In this document: piece by piece, positions 7,961 to 14,827 of the stretch
Layout of the letters: each line of letters opens with the position of its first letter
Numbering within the stretch: position 1 is the stretch's first letter
DNA from: Bacillota bacterium
Lineage (GTDB): Bacteria; Bacillota_I; Bacilli_A; RFN20; CAG-826
DNA: 17,721 nucleotides
Reading direction: 5' to 3'
NCBI GenBank assembly: GCA_003501485.1
Contig: DNPJ01000136.1
Coordinates: forward strand, 1-17,721
Notes under the pieces: generated by a model
The model's input: the letters and a program-made list of their open reading frames with translations, nothing else
Databases searched by the model: none
What the model was told of the DNA's origin: nothing
Program-made: the position numbers and the translations under genes

Positions 7961-8305
7961 CTATTTTTGTTCAGTTATATTTTCGGCCGAAAGAGAAGGA
8001 CCAACAAAATCGTCTACAGGAAGTGTAAATACGATTCCTTGTCCTTTTGTATCAAGGCCTGCTTCTTTATATATAGCGGACACTATTTCGTCTTTTTGTT
8101 CAGCTTTCACAATAATGAAAACAATTTCTTTTTCAGGAGTAATTGTAATTCCAAAGAATTTCTCAATATCACTATTACCAGTACCTTTAGCGTGAAATAT
8201 TGTTCCGCCTCTTGCACCAGCATTTTTTGCAGCGTACATTACAAGATCGCTGAAACCATCATTGATGATACAAACAATTAATTCATTTTTATTTTCTTTA
8301 TTCAT
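7961..8305 (-). CDS. P-II-like signalling protein (second of tandem pair)
   Basis: A 114-residue cytosolic protein with the pattern of the GlnB/GlnK (P-II) superfamily: a beta strand (NELIVCIINDG), a helix, then GARGGTIFHAKGTG, which resembles the conserved G-R-G-S/G-T-x-x-x-x-G-x-G segment of some P-II groups. A strand EIVFIIV, a second helix and a GQGIVFTLPV strand like the B-loop end (GDGKIFV) of GlnB follow. No equivalent of the uridylylated T-loop Tyr is evident and the loop region is short. P-II proteins bind ATP, ADP or other effectors as trimers and gate membrane transporters. The start chosen is ATG 8303-8305, preceded by AAGGG at 8 nt and overlapping the upstream gene by 8 nt; a longer frame upstream lacks support. 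It is coupled to another P-II-like protein and the DUF1538 membrane protein, its likely target. Confidence 0.78.
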   Translation of the reverse strand: MNKENKNELIVCIINDGFSDLVMYAAKNAGARGGTIFHAKGTGNSDIEKFFGITITPEKEIVFIIVKAEQKDEIVSAIYKEAGLDTKGQGIVFTLPVDDFVGPSLSAENITEQK

Positions 8306-8720
8306 CTTTTTTACCCTTCTTTTCAACCTTTCTTGCATTTGATAAGAATTTATATACGCTAACACCAGCTACACTAGTTAATTTAATGCTAAAGGCAATA
8401 CCTTTTGCGACATTCGATGTTGTAAATCTTTTCGCCATTTTTTCTTTAAATTCATCTACTTTATCATCTCGCAAAAACGTAAATATAATTTGTTTTTTAG
8501 GACCTGATAACTGCGATTCCCTTTGATAAGTTCCCTCACCATTTGTAATAAAATTCATTGCAGATTCAAGTTCATTTAATACTTTAATGATTCCATTTGC
8601 TTGTCCATATGGAACTATAATGACAAACATTTTTAATGGTTTAATAACGTACTCTTTATCAAAAGGAGTTGTCATTTTCTTATTGGTTTCTTTTTCAAGT
8701 TTCCTACTTCTAATACTCAT
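8298..8720 (-). CDS. Divergent P-II-like protein (first of tandem pair)
   Basis: A 140-residue protein placed between the DUF1538-like gene and the clearer P-II-like gene. After a basic N-terminal stretch, residues about 30-130 show a strand-helix-strand pattern (LKMFVIIVPYGQANGIIKVLNELE), then KKQIIFTFLRDDKVDEFKEK and GIAFSIKLTSVAGV. The last parts align by eye with EIVFIIVKAEQKDEIVSA and GIVFTLPVDDFVG of the downstream gene, so the two are paralogues. The glycine-rich GARGGTIFHAKGTG segment is lacking; a shorter NGEGTY stands there, so effector binding may differ. AGGAG stands 6 nt before the ATG, and the gap to the membrane-protein stop is 13 nt. P-II superfamily membership is inferred from pattern and context; a heteromeric regulator is a hypothesis. 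Confidence 0.62.
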   Translation of the reverse strand: MSIRSRKLEKETNKKMTTPFDKEYVIKPLKMFVIIVPYGQANGIIKVLNELESAMNFITNGEGTYQRESQLSGPKKQIIFTFLRDDKVDEFKEKMAKRFTTSNVAKGIAFSIKLTSVAGVSVYKFLSNARKVEKKGKKDE

Positions 8721-8733
8721 ATATAACTCCTAA

Positions 8734-10293
8734 TTAAAAATGAATAATTTGGTCATCAAATTCTTCTTTAATTCGTGAACGTGCAATGCGAAGTTGATTT
8801 GCGCTTTTAAGTGTTGCGAATAATCCAATAAATTGAATTGAAATTAATGGCATCATAGCAACAACAGCAATAGTTCCAAATGCATCAGTCATAATCGCAC
8901 TTTCTCCACGTAGCGCATGACACGCTCCAATTGCATATGGCAAAATAAATGTCGAGTTCATTGGACCAGAAACTACACCACCAGAATCAAAGGCAATCGC
9001 AAAATAAATACTAGGAACGAAGAAGGAAAGAAGGAAGGCAATAATATATCCAGGAACAATTATATATGCAAGAGGAAAGACCTCTCCACCTACCGAAACC
9101 CTAATCATCGATAACCCAATTGCGAAACCATTGCCAATCGCAAGAGCGGCAAAAACAGCATTTTTATGTACGGCGCCATTACTAACATTTTCAATTTGGT
9201 CTGTTAAAACGTGAACAGCTGGTTCTGCAAATACAGCGGCAATACCAAGAATCACACCAATCAATACAAGTATTGGAGTATTATTAGCAAATTCCATACC
9301 AAGTTTTTGACCAATTGGTAAAAATCCTGCTTCGACCGATCCTAAGAAAAGAACTAAACCAAAATAAGTAATAATTACACCAATGATGATTTCAAGTAAT
9401 TTCTTTCTTGGTAATTTTAAAACTATGAAATTATAAACAATAAAGAACACAAGTATTGGTGATAAAGCAATTAAAACGTTTATAAATGAACCGTTTACTA
9501 ACGCGCCATCACTACTAATATGTGGAAAAAATCCTTCCAAGAAATGAGGAAGTATTTCACCCATAGAATTAATAACGCTTTGTTCAAATGTGTATGTAAT
9601 ATCTTTTAATAATAATGAAATAATCATCACAACTAGAATTGGCCCGATTGAAGAAAATGCTACTAAACCAAATGAATCAGAGTTTTTATTTCCACCTTTA
9701 CTAGCCGCAATACCAATACCTAATGCAAGAATAAAAGGAACTGTGATAGGTCCTGTAGTTACACCACCAGAGTCAAGAGATAAAGGAAGCAATGATTTAT
9801 CTACAAGTAAAGCAAGCGCAAAAAGCAAACCATAGAACGCTAGTAACCACATCTTCAATGATTTGCTAAATAATATTCTTAATGCGCCTATAACCAAAAA
9901 TATTCCAACACCAACTCCAATAGAAATAATTAAAACCCATTTATTAATAGGAACTTGTTCTGCTAATACAGCTAAATCTGGTTCAGCAATTGTTACAAAT
10001 GCCCCAACAAGAAAAAAGACTATGACAAGAAGAACCATGCTCTGCTTTTTTGTAATAGAAGAACCGAGATATTCACCTATTTTTGACATTGATTTTTCGC
10101 TGCCAATACTAAATAACCACATACCAATAATGATCAATATTGAGCTAATTGAAAAGATAAGTCCTTCTTGTGGTTCAAGATATGTAGTTGAAGGATTAAA
10201 AACACCAATTAAATAAATCACCAAAACGACCGCCATAACTGGCAGCGTTGATAGTGCTGATTCTTTAAGCTTTTTTAATAATTCAATAATCAT
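8734..10293 (-). CDS. DUF1538-like membrane protein with internal duplication
   Basis: A 519-residue, very hydrophobic protein with roughly 12-14 membrane segments, resembling the DUF1538 family, whose function I cannot name. It is built of two homologous halves. FAEPAV (355-360) mirrors IAEPDL (102-107), and DSGGVVSGP (436-444) mirrors DSGGVTTGP (174-182). DAFGTIAVVAMMPLI (470-484) mirrors DSFGLVAFSSIGPIL (206-220), and the LFLGSVEAGFLPIGQKLG segment mirrors LFSIGSEKSMSKIGEYLG. The Asp-Ser-Gly-Gly pairs in or near the membrane and the two-fold repeat suggest a transporter or channel with pseudo-symmetry. It leads a three-gene operon with two P-II-like proteins, which in other systems gate transporters (GlnK-AmtB, SbtB-SbtA). 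No SD is seen; a promoter-like element ends 11 nt before the ATG. Transport role and ligand are inference. Confidence 0.8.
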   Translation of the reverse strand: MIIELLKKLKESALSTLPVMAVVLVIYLIGVFNPSTTYLEPQEGLIFSISSILIIIGMWLFSIGSEKSMSKIGEYLGSSITKKQSMVLLVIVFFLVGAFVTIAEPDLAVLAEQVPINKWVLIISIGVGVGIFLVIGALRILFSKSLKMWLLAFYGLLFALALLVDKSLLPLSLDSGGVTTGPITVPFILALGIGIAASKGGNKNSDSFGLVAFSSIGPILVVMIISLLLKDITYTFEQSVINSMGEILPHFLEGFFPHISSDGALVNGSFINVLIALSPILVFFIVYNFIVLKLPRKKLLEIIIGVIITYFGLVLFLGSVEAGFLPIGQKLGMEFANNTPILVLIGVILGIAAVFAEPAVHVLTDQIENVSNGAVHKNAVFAALAIGNGFAIGLSMIRVSVGGEVFPLAYIIVPGYIIAFLLSFFVPSIYFAIAFDSGGVVSGPMNSTFILPYAIGACHALRGESAIMTDAFGTIAVVAMMPLISIQFIGLFATLKSANQLRIARSRIKEEFDDQIIHF

Positions 10294-10304
10294 ATTCTTT
10301 GATT

Positions 10305-10334
10305 ATTATAAGGTGAAAAAAACATATAATACAA
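10305..10334 (-). promoter_or_regulatory. Putative promoter of the DUF1538/P-II operon
   Basis: On the minus strand a -35-like TTGTAT (10334-10329) and a consensus -10 TATAAT (10310-10305) are separated by 18 nt. Eleven nt lie between the -10 and the ATG, so the predicted transcript has a leader of about five bases or none. No SD is present. The element matches the sigma-A pattern, but A-T richness raises the chance rate. Confidence 0.5.
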
Positions 10335-10335
10335 T

Positions 10336-10360
10336 ATTAAAAAAACAAAAGTTTTAAGAG
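10336..10360 (-). terminator. Weak T-tract stem-loop after the pseudouridine synthase gene
   Basis: About 35 nt after the stop, the minus strand reads TTAAAAC TTTT GTTTTTTTAA. A 5-7 bp stem (AAAAC with GTTTT) and a run of seven T fit a poor intrinsic terminator at the end of the metG-to-pseudouridine-synthase gene row. It nearly abuts the promoter of the next operon. The stem has one G-C pair, so support is low. Confidence 0.3.
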
Positions 10361-10391
10361 GGTTAAATGACAAACTCAATGCAATGATTTT

Positions 10392-11315
10392 TTACTTTTT
10401 GACAAACAATTTATTAAATTCTTCAGGCATTGGTGCGGTGAATTTAAACAACTTTCCAGTAATAGGATGAATAAAGCTTAACTCATAAGCATGTAGTCCT
10501 AGCCTTTTTAATGGATTTGATGGTTCACCATATTTGTCATCGCCAATTACATAATGACCAATATTTCCTAATTGGACGCGAATTTGGTTCTTTCTTCCAG
10601 TTTCAATATTAATATCTAATAAAGAATATAAATCGTTAGAACGTATGACTTTGTAATTTGTAATACATTTTTTTGAATCTTTAGAACTTTTCGTCACATA
10701 CATCAAATTCAATGAATTTTCTTTCAAATAATTGATCAATTTATCTTCTTTCTTTTCAAACTTTCCTTCAACAATAGCGTAGTATCTTCTACTTTTTACT
10801 ATTTCGCTCCATTCTTTTTGAAGCGCATCTCTTATTTGAGGATTTTTAGCGAACATTAAAACACCAGATGTATCTTCATCAAGCCTATGAACAATATAAA
10901 TACGATTATGTTTGTCTTTTTGTTGAACAAAATCGCTTACCATTCTATAAGCGGTTCGTGCTTTTTCGGTATCACTTGCAACGCTTAAAAGACCAGATGG
11001 TTTATTTATTACAATAAATTCATTGTTTTCAAAAATTATTGGAAGATTACTTCTCTCTCTTTTGCTTATCCTTCTTTTTGAAACAATGACAGTATCTTCT
11101 TTGGCAAGCATTAAATTAAACTGACTTACTGGAGCACCATCAACAGCAACCTGATGATTTGATAATAATGATTTAACAGCGTTTCTAGAAAGATGAGGAT
11201 ATTTATTTAACAAAAAAGTCAAAAGTTCACATTCTTCATGAACTTTGAATTCCTTAATTGAACTAGGATCGACTTTTCCCTTTTTTATATCTTTTTTATT
11301 ATCGTTCTTATTCAT
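10392..11315 (-). CDS. RluA-family RNA pseudouridine synthase
   Basis: The enzyme isomerises specific uridines in RNA to pseudouridine. Its 307 residues have a lysine-rich N-terminal tail (1-25), an S4 RNA-binding domain (about 27-80, PHLSRNAVKSLLSNHQVAVDG) and the catalytic domain with INKPSGLLS (103-111). The active-site motif HRLDEDTSG (143-151) carries the nucleophile Asp146. TGRKNQIRVQLGNIGHYVIGD further on is the conserved substrate-binding region. Length and domain order match RluC/RluD-like proteins, but the exact target base cannot be assigned, so no symbol is given. Its ATG overlaps the aguB stop by 8 nt (ATGAATAA), without a clear SD, so it is likely translated by coupling. A link to polyamine synthesis is not expected beyond shared transcription. 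Confidence 0.92.
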   Translation of the reverse strand: MNKNDNKKDIKKGKVDPSSIKEFKVHEECELLTFLLNKYPHLSRNAVKSLLSNHQVAVDGAPVSQFNLMLAKEDTVIVSKRRISKRERSNLPIIFENNEFIVINKPSGLLSVASDTEKARTAYRMVSDFVQQKDKHNRIYIVHRLDEDTSGVLMFAKNPQIRDALQKEWSEIVKSRRYYAIVEGKFEKKEDKLINYLKENSLNLMYVTKSSKDSKKCITNYKVIRSNDLYSLLDINIETGRKNQIRVQLGNIGHYVIGDDKYGEPSNPLKRLGLHAYELSFIHPITGKLFKFTAPMPEEFNKLFVKK

Positions 11316-12171
11316 CTTTTGAATACTCTAAAATTTCTTTATAACATTCAGGTCTTCTATCTCTGAAAACGCCCCATGAAATTCTTTCTTTATTGATCTC
11401 ATCTAAATCAAATTCATGAATTTTATATCCTTCTTCGGTGCGGTTTAATTCTTCAACAACTTCGCCATGTTGGTCAGCAATAAAAGAATAACCTTGGAAA
11501 ACCATTGAAGATTTACCAGCATTTTCTTTTCCAACACGATTTGAAGCAATCACAGGAATAATATTCGCGGCAGCATGACCTCTCATTGTATTTCTCCAAT
11601 GTGGCATTGAGTCTCTAACTAATACTGGCTCGCTTCCGATAGCGGTTGGGTAAAGAATCATCTCAGCACCCTTTAAAGTCAAAATTCTAGCTACTTCAGG
11701 AAACCATTGATCCCAGCAGATGCCGATTCCAATATTTCCATACATGGTTTTAAACACTTTAAGACCTGTATCGCCAGGACTAAAATAAAACTTCTCTTCG
11801 TAACATTCACCAGTAGGAATATGTGTTTTTCGATATAAGCCAAGTTCTTTTCCGTCAGCGTCAATCATAACAAGAGAGTTAAAATAGTTAACACCGCTTT
11901 TTTCAAAAAACGAAATAGGAAGAACAACATGAAGTTCTTTTGCTAATTCCTTAAATGTTTTTAAAAGTTGAGAATCTTTTCTAGATTCCGCTAAAGCGAA
12001 CTTATCATAGTCTTCAACTTGGCAAAAATATAAATTAGAAAACAATTCTTGAAGAAGAATCACATTTGCGCCTTCTTTAGCACATTTTCTAACCATGTTA
12101 ACAGCTTTTTTAATATTGTCTTCATAGTTTGAGGTGCAACTCATTTGAGTTATTGCTACTTTAATTTTCAT
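11308..12171 (-). CDS. aguB: N-carbamoylputrescine amidase
   Basis: This nitrilase-superfamily enzyme hydrolyses N-carbamoylputrescine to putrescine, CO2 and ammonia, the last step of the agmatine route. The 287-residue length matches AguB. The catalytic Glu-Lys-Cys triad is visible: Glu42 (QELF), Lys115 (LYRKTHIP) and Cys152 (GICWDQWFPE). The segments YFCQVED (48-54), ECYEEKFYFSPGDTG and AIGSEP are typical of AguB within the superfamily. The ATG overlaps the decarboxylase-deiminase gene by 11 nt, with a GGAG 13 nt upstream inside that gene, so the two are cotranslated or coupled. With the fusion enzyme it completes arginine to putrescine. Another nitrilase substrate is possible in principle, but the neighbour makes this very unlikely. 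Confidence 0.95.
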   Translation of the reverse strand: MKIKVAITQMSCTSNYEDNIKKAVNMVRKCAKEGANVILLQELFSNLYFCQVEDYDKFALAESRKDSQLLKTFKELAKELHVVLPISFFEKSGVNYFNSLVMIDADGKELGLYRKTHIPTGECYEEKFYFSPGDTGLKVFKTMYGNIGIGICWDQWFPEVARILTLKGAEMILYPTAIGSEPVLVRDSMPHWRNTMRGHAAANIIPVIASNRVGKENAGKSSMVFQGYSFIADQHGEVVEELNRTEEGYKIHEFDLDEINKERISWGVFRDRRPECYKEILEYSKDE

Positions 12172-14791
12172 TTTTCTTAATAAACTCCTCTTGATATGGT
12201 ATTTGCATTGTTATGCAGTGGATGTTTCCACCACCGAGCAATATTTCTCTACTATCGATTTGAATTATTTCTTTATCTGGGAAAAGTTTTTTAAATTGTT
12301 CTTTTGCAATTTTATCTTCATTAACACCAAAGGCGGGTAATATAACGAATTTGTCGCTTTGATAGAAATTAATATACGAAGCGCTTAAACGCGATCCAGA
12401 CAGTCTTTCTTTCGCGTTATAATGCCCTTGTTTAATTCCTTTTGCTTCGCTTTCTGACATATAAAGTGGCTTTGGAAGTTTTATTTTAACTATTTCGAAT
12501 TTTCTCCCCATTGCGTCAACACTATTTTTAAGTGTTTTATACGCTGACTGACAATATTGATATTGTGGGTCGTTTTTATCGTCGCACCACGCTAATGCGA
12601 CAACACCAGGTTTAATAAAGCATGCCATGTTGTCAACGTGTTCATTTGTTTCATCTTCGTAAATGCCATGATCTAACCAAATAACTTTATTTACACCCAA
12701 ATAAGTTTTTAAATTTTCTTCAATTTCTAAATCTGATAAATTAGGATTTCTTCCTTCGGATAATAAGCAAGCTTTCGTAACAAGACATGTTTTTTCTCCA
12801 TCAACATGAATTGAACCACCTTCTAAAATGAAATCATCTAAATAATATTTTTCGACACCAAATATTTTAGAAATTTTTCCTGCGAATAAATCATCATCTT
12901 TATAGTTTGAATAAAGACCATCTACATCTCCACCCCAGGCATTGAATCTAAAGTCAACAGATCGCATCTTATTATTTTCGTTTAATAAAAATATAGGTGA
13001 AATGTCTCGTGCCCAAGAGTCATTATATCTAATTTTAATTGGATATATATTTTTCTTATTTTGGAAAAAAGGAATAACTTTTTTATAAATAGTTGGGTGT
13101 ATACCAACAAACACTGGTTCATATTTAGCGATAGCAAATATTACTTTTTTGAAATTATCTAATGCAGGTTTAGCGTTATCTCTCCAAGTATCTTTTCTAT
13201 ATGGAAGAAGAATGATTGTTCCACTATGCCTATTACCTTCAAAAGGCATTTCATATCCATCCGCTCTCGGATTCGTTAAGCGTTTAATTAAATAATCATT
13301 CAACTTATTTTCATAAACGTGATATCTCGTCCAATTATCGACATCAATTACATTAACATAATCTGTTCCATAATCGCTTAAAATTGTAACGTTTGATTTT
13401 TTATATTCTTCGATTCTTTCGATGAGTTCTTTTGTAAAAACTTCACCAGGAACAATTAAAGGTATTCCAGGTGGATATATCATAATTGATTCTTTTGATA
13501 TCGAATTAATAGCGTCTTTTAGTAAAACTTTCTTTCCGGGAGCGTGAAAAGCCGCTCTAGGACGGAGAAGTTGGAAAGGAAATTCGATTCCAAATGCGTG
13601 TTTTTGATAAACATGTTTTTTACTATAATGTTTAGAGGAAATATCTTTTAACGCTTTAACTAATCTATCAATTTGAGTTTTATTGTTTCCTATTGCTAAA
13701 ACACCCATTACAACATATGTTTCAGCGAGTTCCATCTGAATTGAATAATCTTTTTTAAGAAGTTGATAAAGATCAAAACCATTAATATCAAGATTCTCTA
13801 ATTTAATAACCAACTTTGTTTCATCATAATCAAAACATCCTTTTGATAAAAAGTGTTCTTTCCCACAAGGAACAAAACCGTTAATTTTTGAAATTTGTTT
13901 TCTAGCATATTCACTTAGTTCGTGAACCTTGTTCATATTCTTTTGACCATTTTCCACCAAATATTCGCGAGCGGAATCTAAAGAAGCCATTAATATGGTG
14001 GATGGAGAAGTTGTATTTAAAATATTTAATGATTTTTGTAGATCAATTTTATTAATTGCTTTTGACTTGAGAAGCAACACTGACGATTGAGTTAATGAAC
14101 CACCAGTTTTATGGAATGAAACCGAAGCCATATCTGCTCCAGCATCCATCGCAGAAATCGGTCCTTGCTTATCAAAATAATAATGAGCTCCATGAGCTTC
14201 ATCTACAAGCACAACCATTCCTCGAGAATGAGCTTCATCTACAATGCGTTTTAAATCATTCACAGCGCCAAAATAAGTTGGATTTATCACAAACACCGCT
14301 TTTGATGCAGGATATCTCTGCATTGCTTTTATGTAGTCATCAACTGTCGGTTGGTTAGCGATTTCAAGTTCTGTATCAAGTTTTGGTGCTACATAAACTG
14401 GTACAGCACCACTAAGAATTAATGCACTTATAATTGATTTATGAACATTTCTTGGCATGATAATTCTTTCATTAGCTTTGCATGAAGTCATGATCATGGC
14501 TATGATTCCAGATGATGTGCCGTTAATTAAAAAATATGCATCATCAGCGTGGCAAAACTCCGCCATTAAATCTTCAGCTTCTTTAAGCACACCATGAGGA
14601 TTAGCTAAATTGTCCATCCCTATAGGGGCGTTAACATCTGCTTTAAAAACCATATCGCCTAAAAATGATTTCAATTTATTAGGAACATTCCCCATGTGAT
14701 GTCCTGGAACATCAAATGGAGCGATATTAGAATTCACATATTTTTTTAAGGCATCTAAATACGGTGTAGAATTTTGGTTAATCTTTTTCAT
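12161..14791 (-). CDS. speA-aguA: Arginine decarboxylase-agmatine deiminase fusion
   Basis: One 876-residue chain carries two enzymes. Residues 1 to about 490 are a fold-type I, PLP-dependent Orn/Lys/Arg decarboxylase of the short Bacillus SpeA/YaaO type: PGHHMG (29-34), RNVHKSI (114-120), DEAHGAH (197-203), SFHKTGGSLTQSS (225-237) with PLP lysine Lys228, and YPPGIPLIVPGE (439-450). Residues about 505-876 are a near full-length agmatine deiminase: PRADGYEMPFE (508-518), NDSWARD (590-596), EGGSIHVDGE (657-666), DETNEHVDN (713-721) with His718, and GGGNIHC with catalytic Cys859. The expected reactions are arginine to agmatine to N-carbamoylputrescine. The linker is only about 10-20 residues and the frame is unbroken. 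Known systems usually have separate genes. Arginine as substrate is inferred from the fusion and aguB. No SD precedes the ATG; a promoter-like pair ends 7 nt upstream. Confidence 0.94.
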   Translation of the reverse strand: MKKINQNSTPYLDALKKYVNSNIAPFDVPGHHMGNVPNKLKSFLGDMVFKADVNAPIGMDNLANPHGVLKEAEDLMAEFCHADDAYFLINGTSSGIIAMIMTSCKANERIIMPRNVHKSIISALILSGAVPVYVAPKLDTELEIANQPTVDDYIKAMQRYPASKAVFVINPTYFGAVNDLKRIVDEAHSRGMVVLVDEAHGAHYYFDKQGPISAMDAGADMASVSFHKTGGSLTQSSVLLLKSKAINKIDLQKSLNILNTTSPSTILMASLDSAREYLVENGQKNMNKVHELSEYARKQISKINGFVPCGKEHFLSKGCFDYDETKLVIKLENLDINGFDLYQLLKKDYSIQMELAETYVVMGVLAIGNNKTQIDRLVKALKDISSKHYSKKHVYQKHAFGIEFPFQLLRPRAAFHAPGKKVLLKDAINSISKESIMIYPPGIPLIVPGEVFTKELIERIEEYKKSNVTILSDYGTDYVNVIDVDNWTRYHVYENKLNDYLIKRLTNPRADGYEMPFEGNRHSGTIILLPYRKDTWRDNAKPALDNFKKVIFAIAKYEPVFVGIHPTIYKKVIPFFQNKKNIYPIKIRYNDSWARDISPIFLLNENNKMRSVDFRFNAWGGDVDGLYSNYKDDDLFAGKISKIFGVEKYYLDDFILEGGSIHVDGEKTCLVTKACLLSEGRNPNLSDLEIEENLKTYLGVNKVIWLDHGIYEDETNEHVDNMACFIKPGVVALAWCDDKNDPQYQYCQSAYKTLKNSVDAMGRKFEIVKIKLPKPLYMSESEAKGIKQGHYNAKERLSGSRLSASYINFYQSDKFVILPAFGVNEDKIAKEQFKKLFPDKEIIQIDSREILLGGGNIHCITMQIPYQEEFIKKNEN

Positions 14792-14798
14792 AACGTTT

Positions 14799-14827
14799 AT
14801 TCTACTTTACTATGTAAAACTATTCAA
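14799..14827 (-). promoter_or_regulatory. Putative promoter of the decarboxylase-deiminase gene
   Basis: On the minus strand TTGAAT (14827-14822) and TAGAAT (14804-14799) are spaced by exactly 17 nt, followed by AAACGTT and the ATG. The -35 overlaps the stop codon of the upstream hydrolase. Transcription would start at or next to the ATG, giving a leaderless message and allowing putrescine synthesis to be expressed apart from metG. The gene has no SD, which fits. Confidence 0.5.

Noticed and set aside
7956..8281. Plus-strand open frames opposite the P-II-like gene
   Set aside because: They are antisense shadows; the minus-strand frame has SD, overlap coupling and recognisable family sequence.
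8306..8365. Longer start at 8365 for the second P-II-like gene
   Set aside because: The extra 20 residues lie wholly within the upstream P-II-like gene in another frame; the ATG at 8303-8305 has an AAGGG and a short coupling overlap.
9590..10216. Plus-strand open frames opposite the DUF1538-like gene
   Set aside because: They are antisense shadows of a highly hydrophobic coding sequence, with no recognisable protein features.
10351..10386. Plus-strand mini-ORF MTNSMQ with an upstream AGAGGG
   Set aside because: It has six codons, lies in the A-T-rich gap between two minus-strand genes, and has no gene or attenuator logic to support it.
14095..14358. Plus-strand 87-residue frame opposite the decarboxylase domain
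   Set aside because: Antisense shadow with Leu/Gln/His-rich low-information sequence over conserved PLP-enzyme codons.
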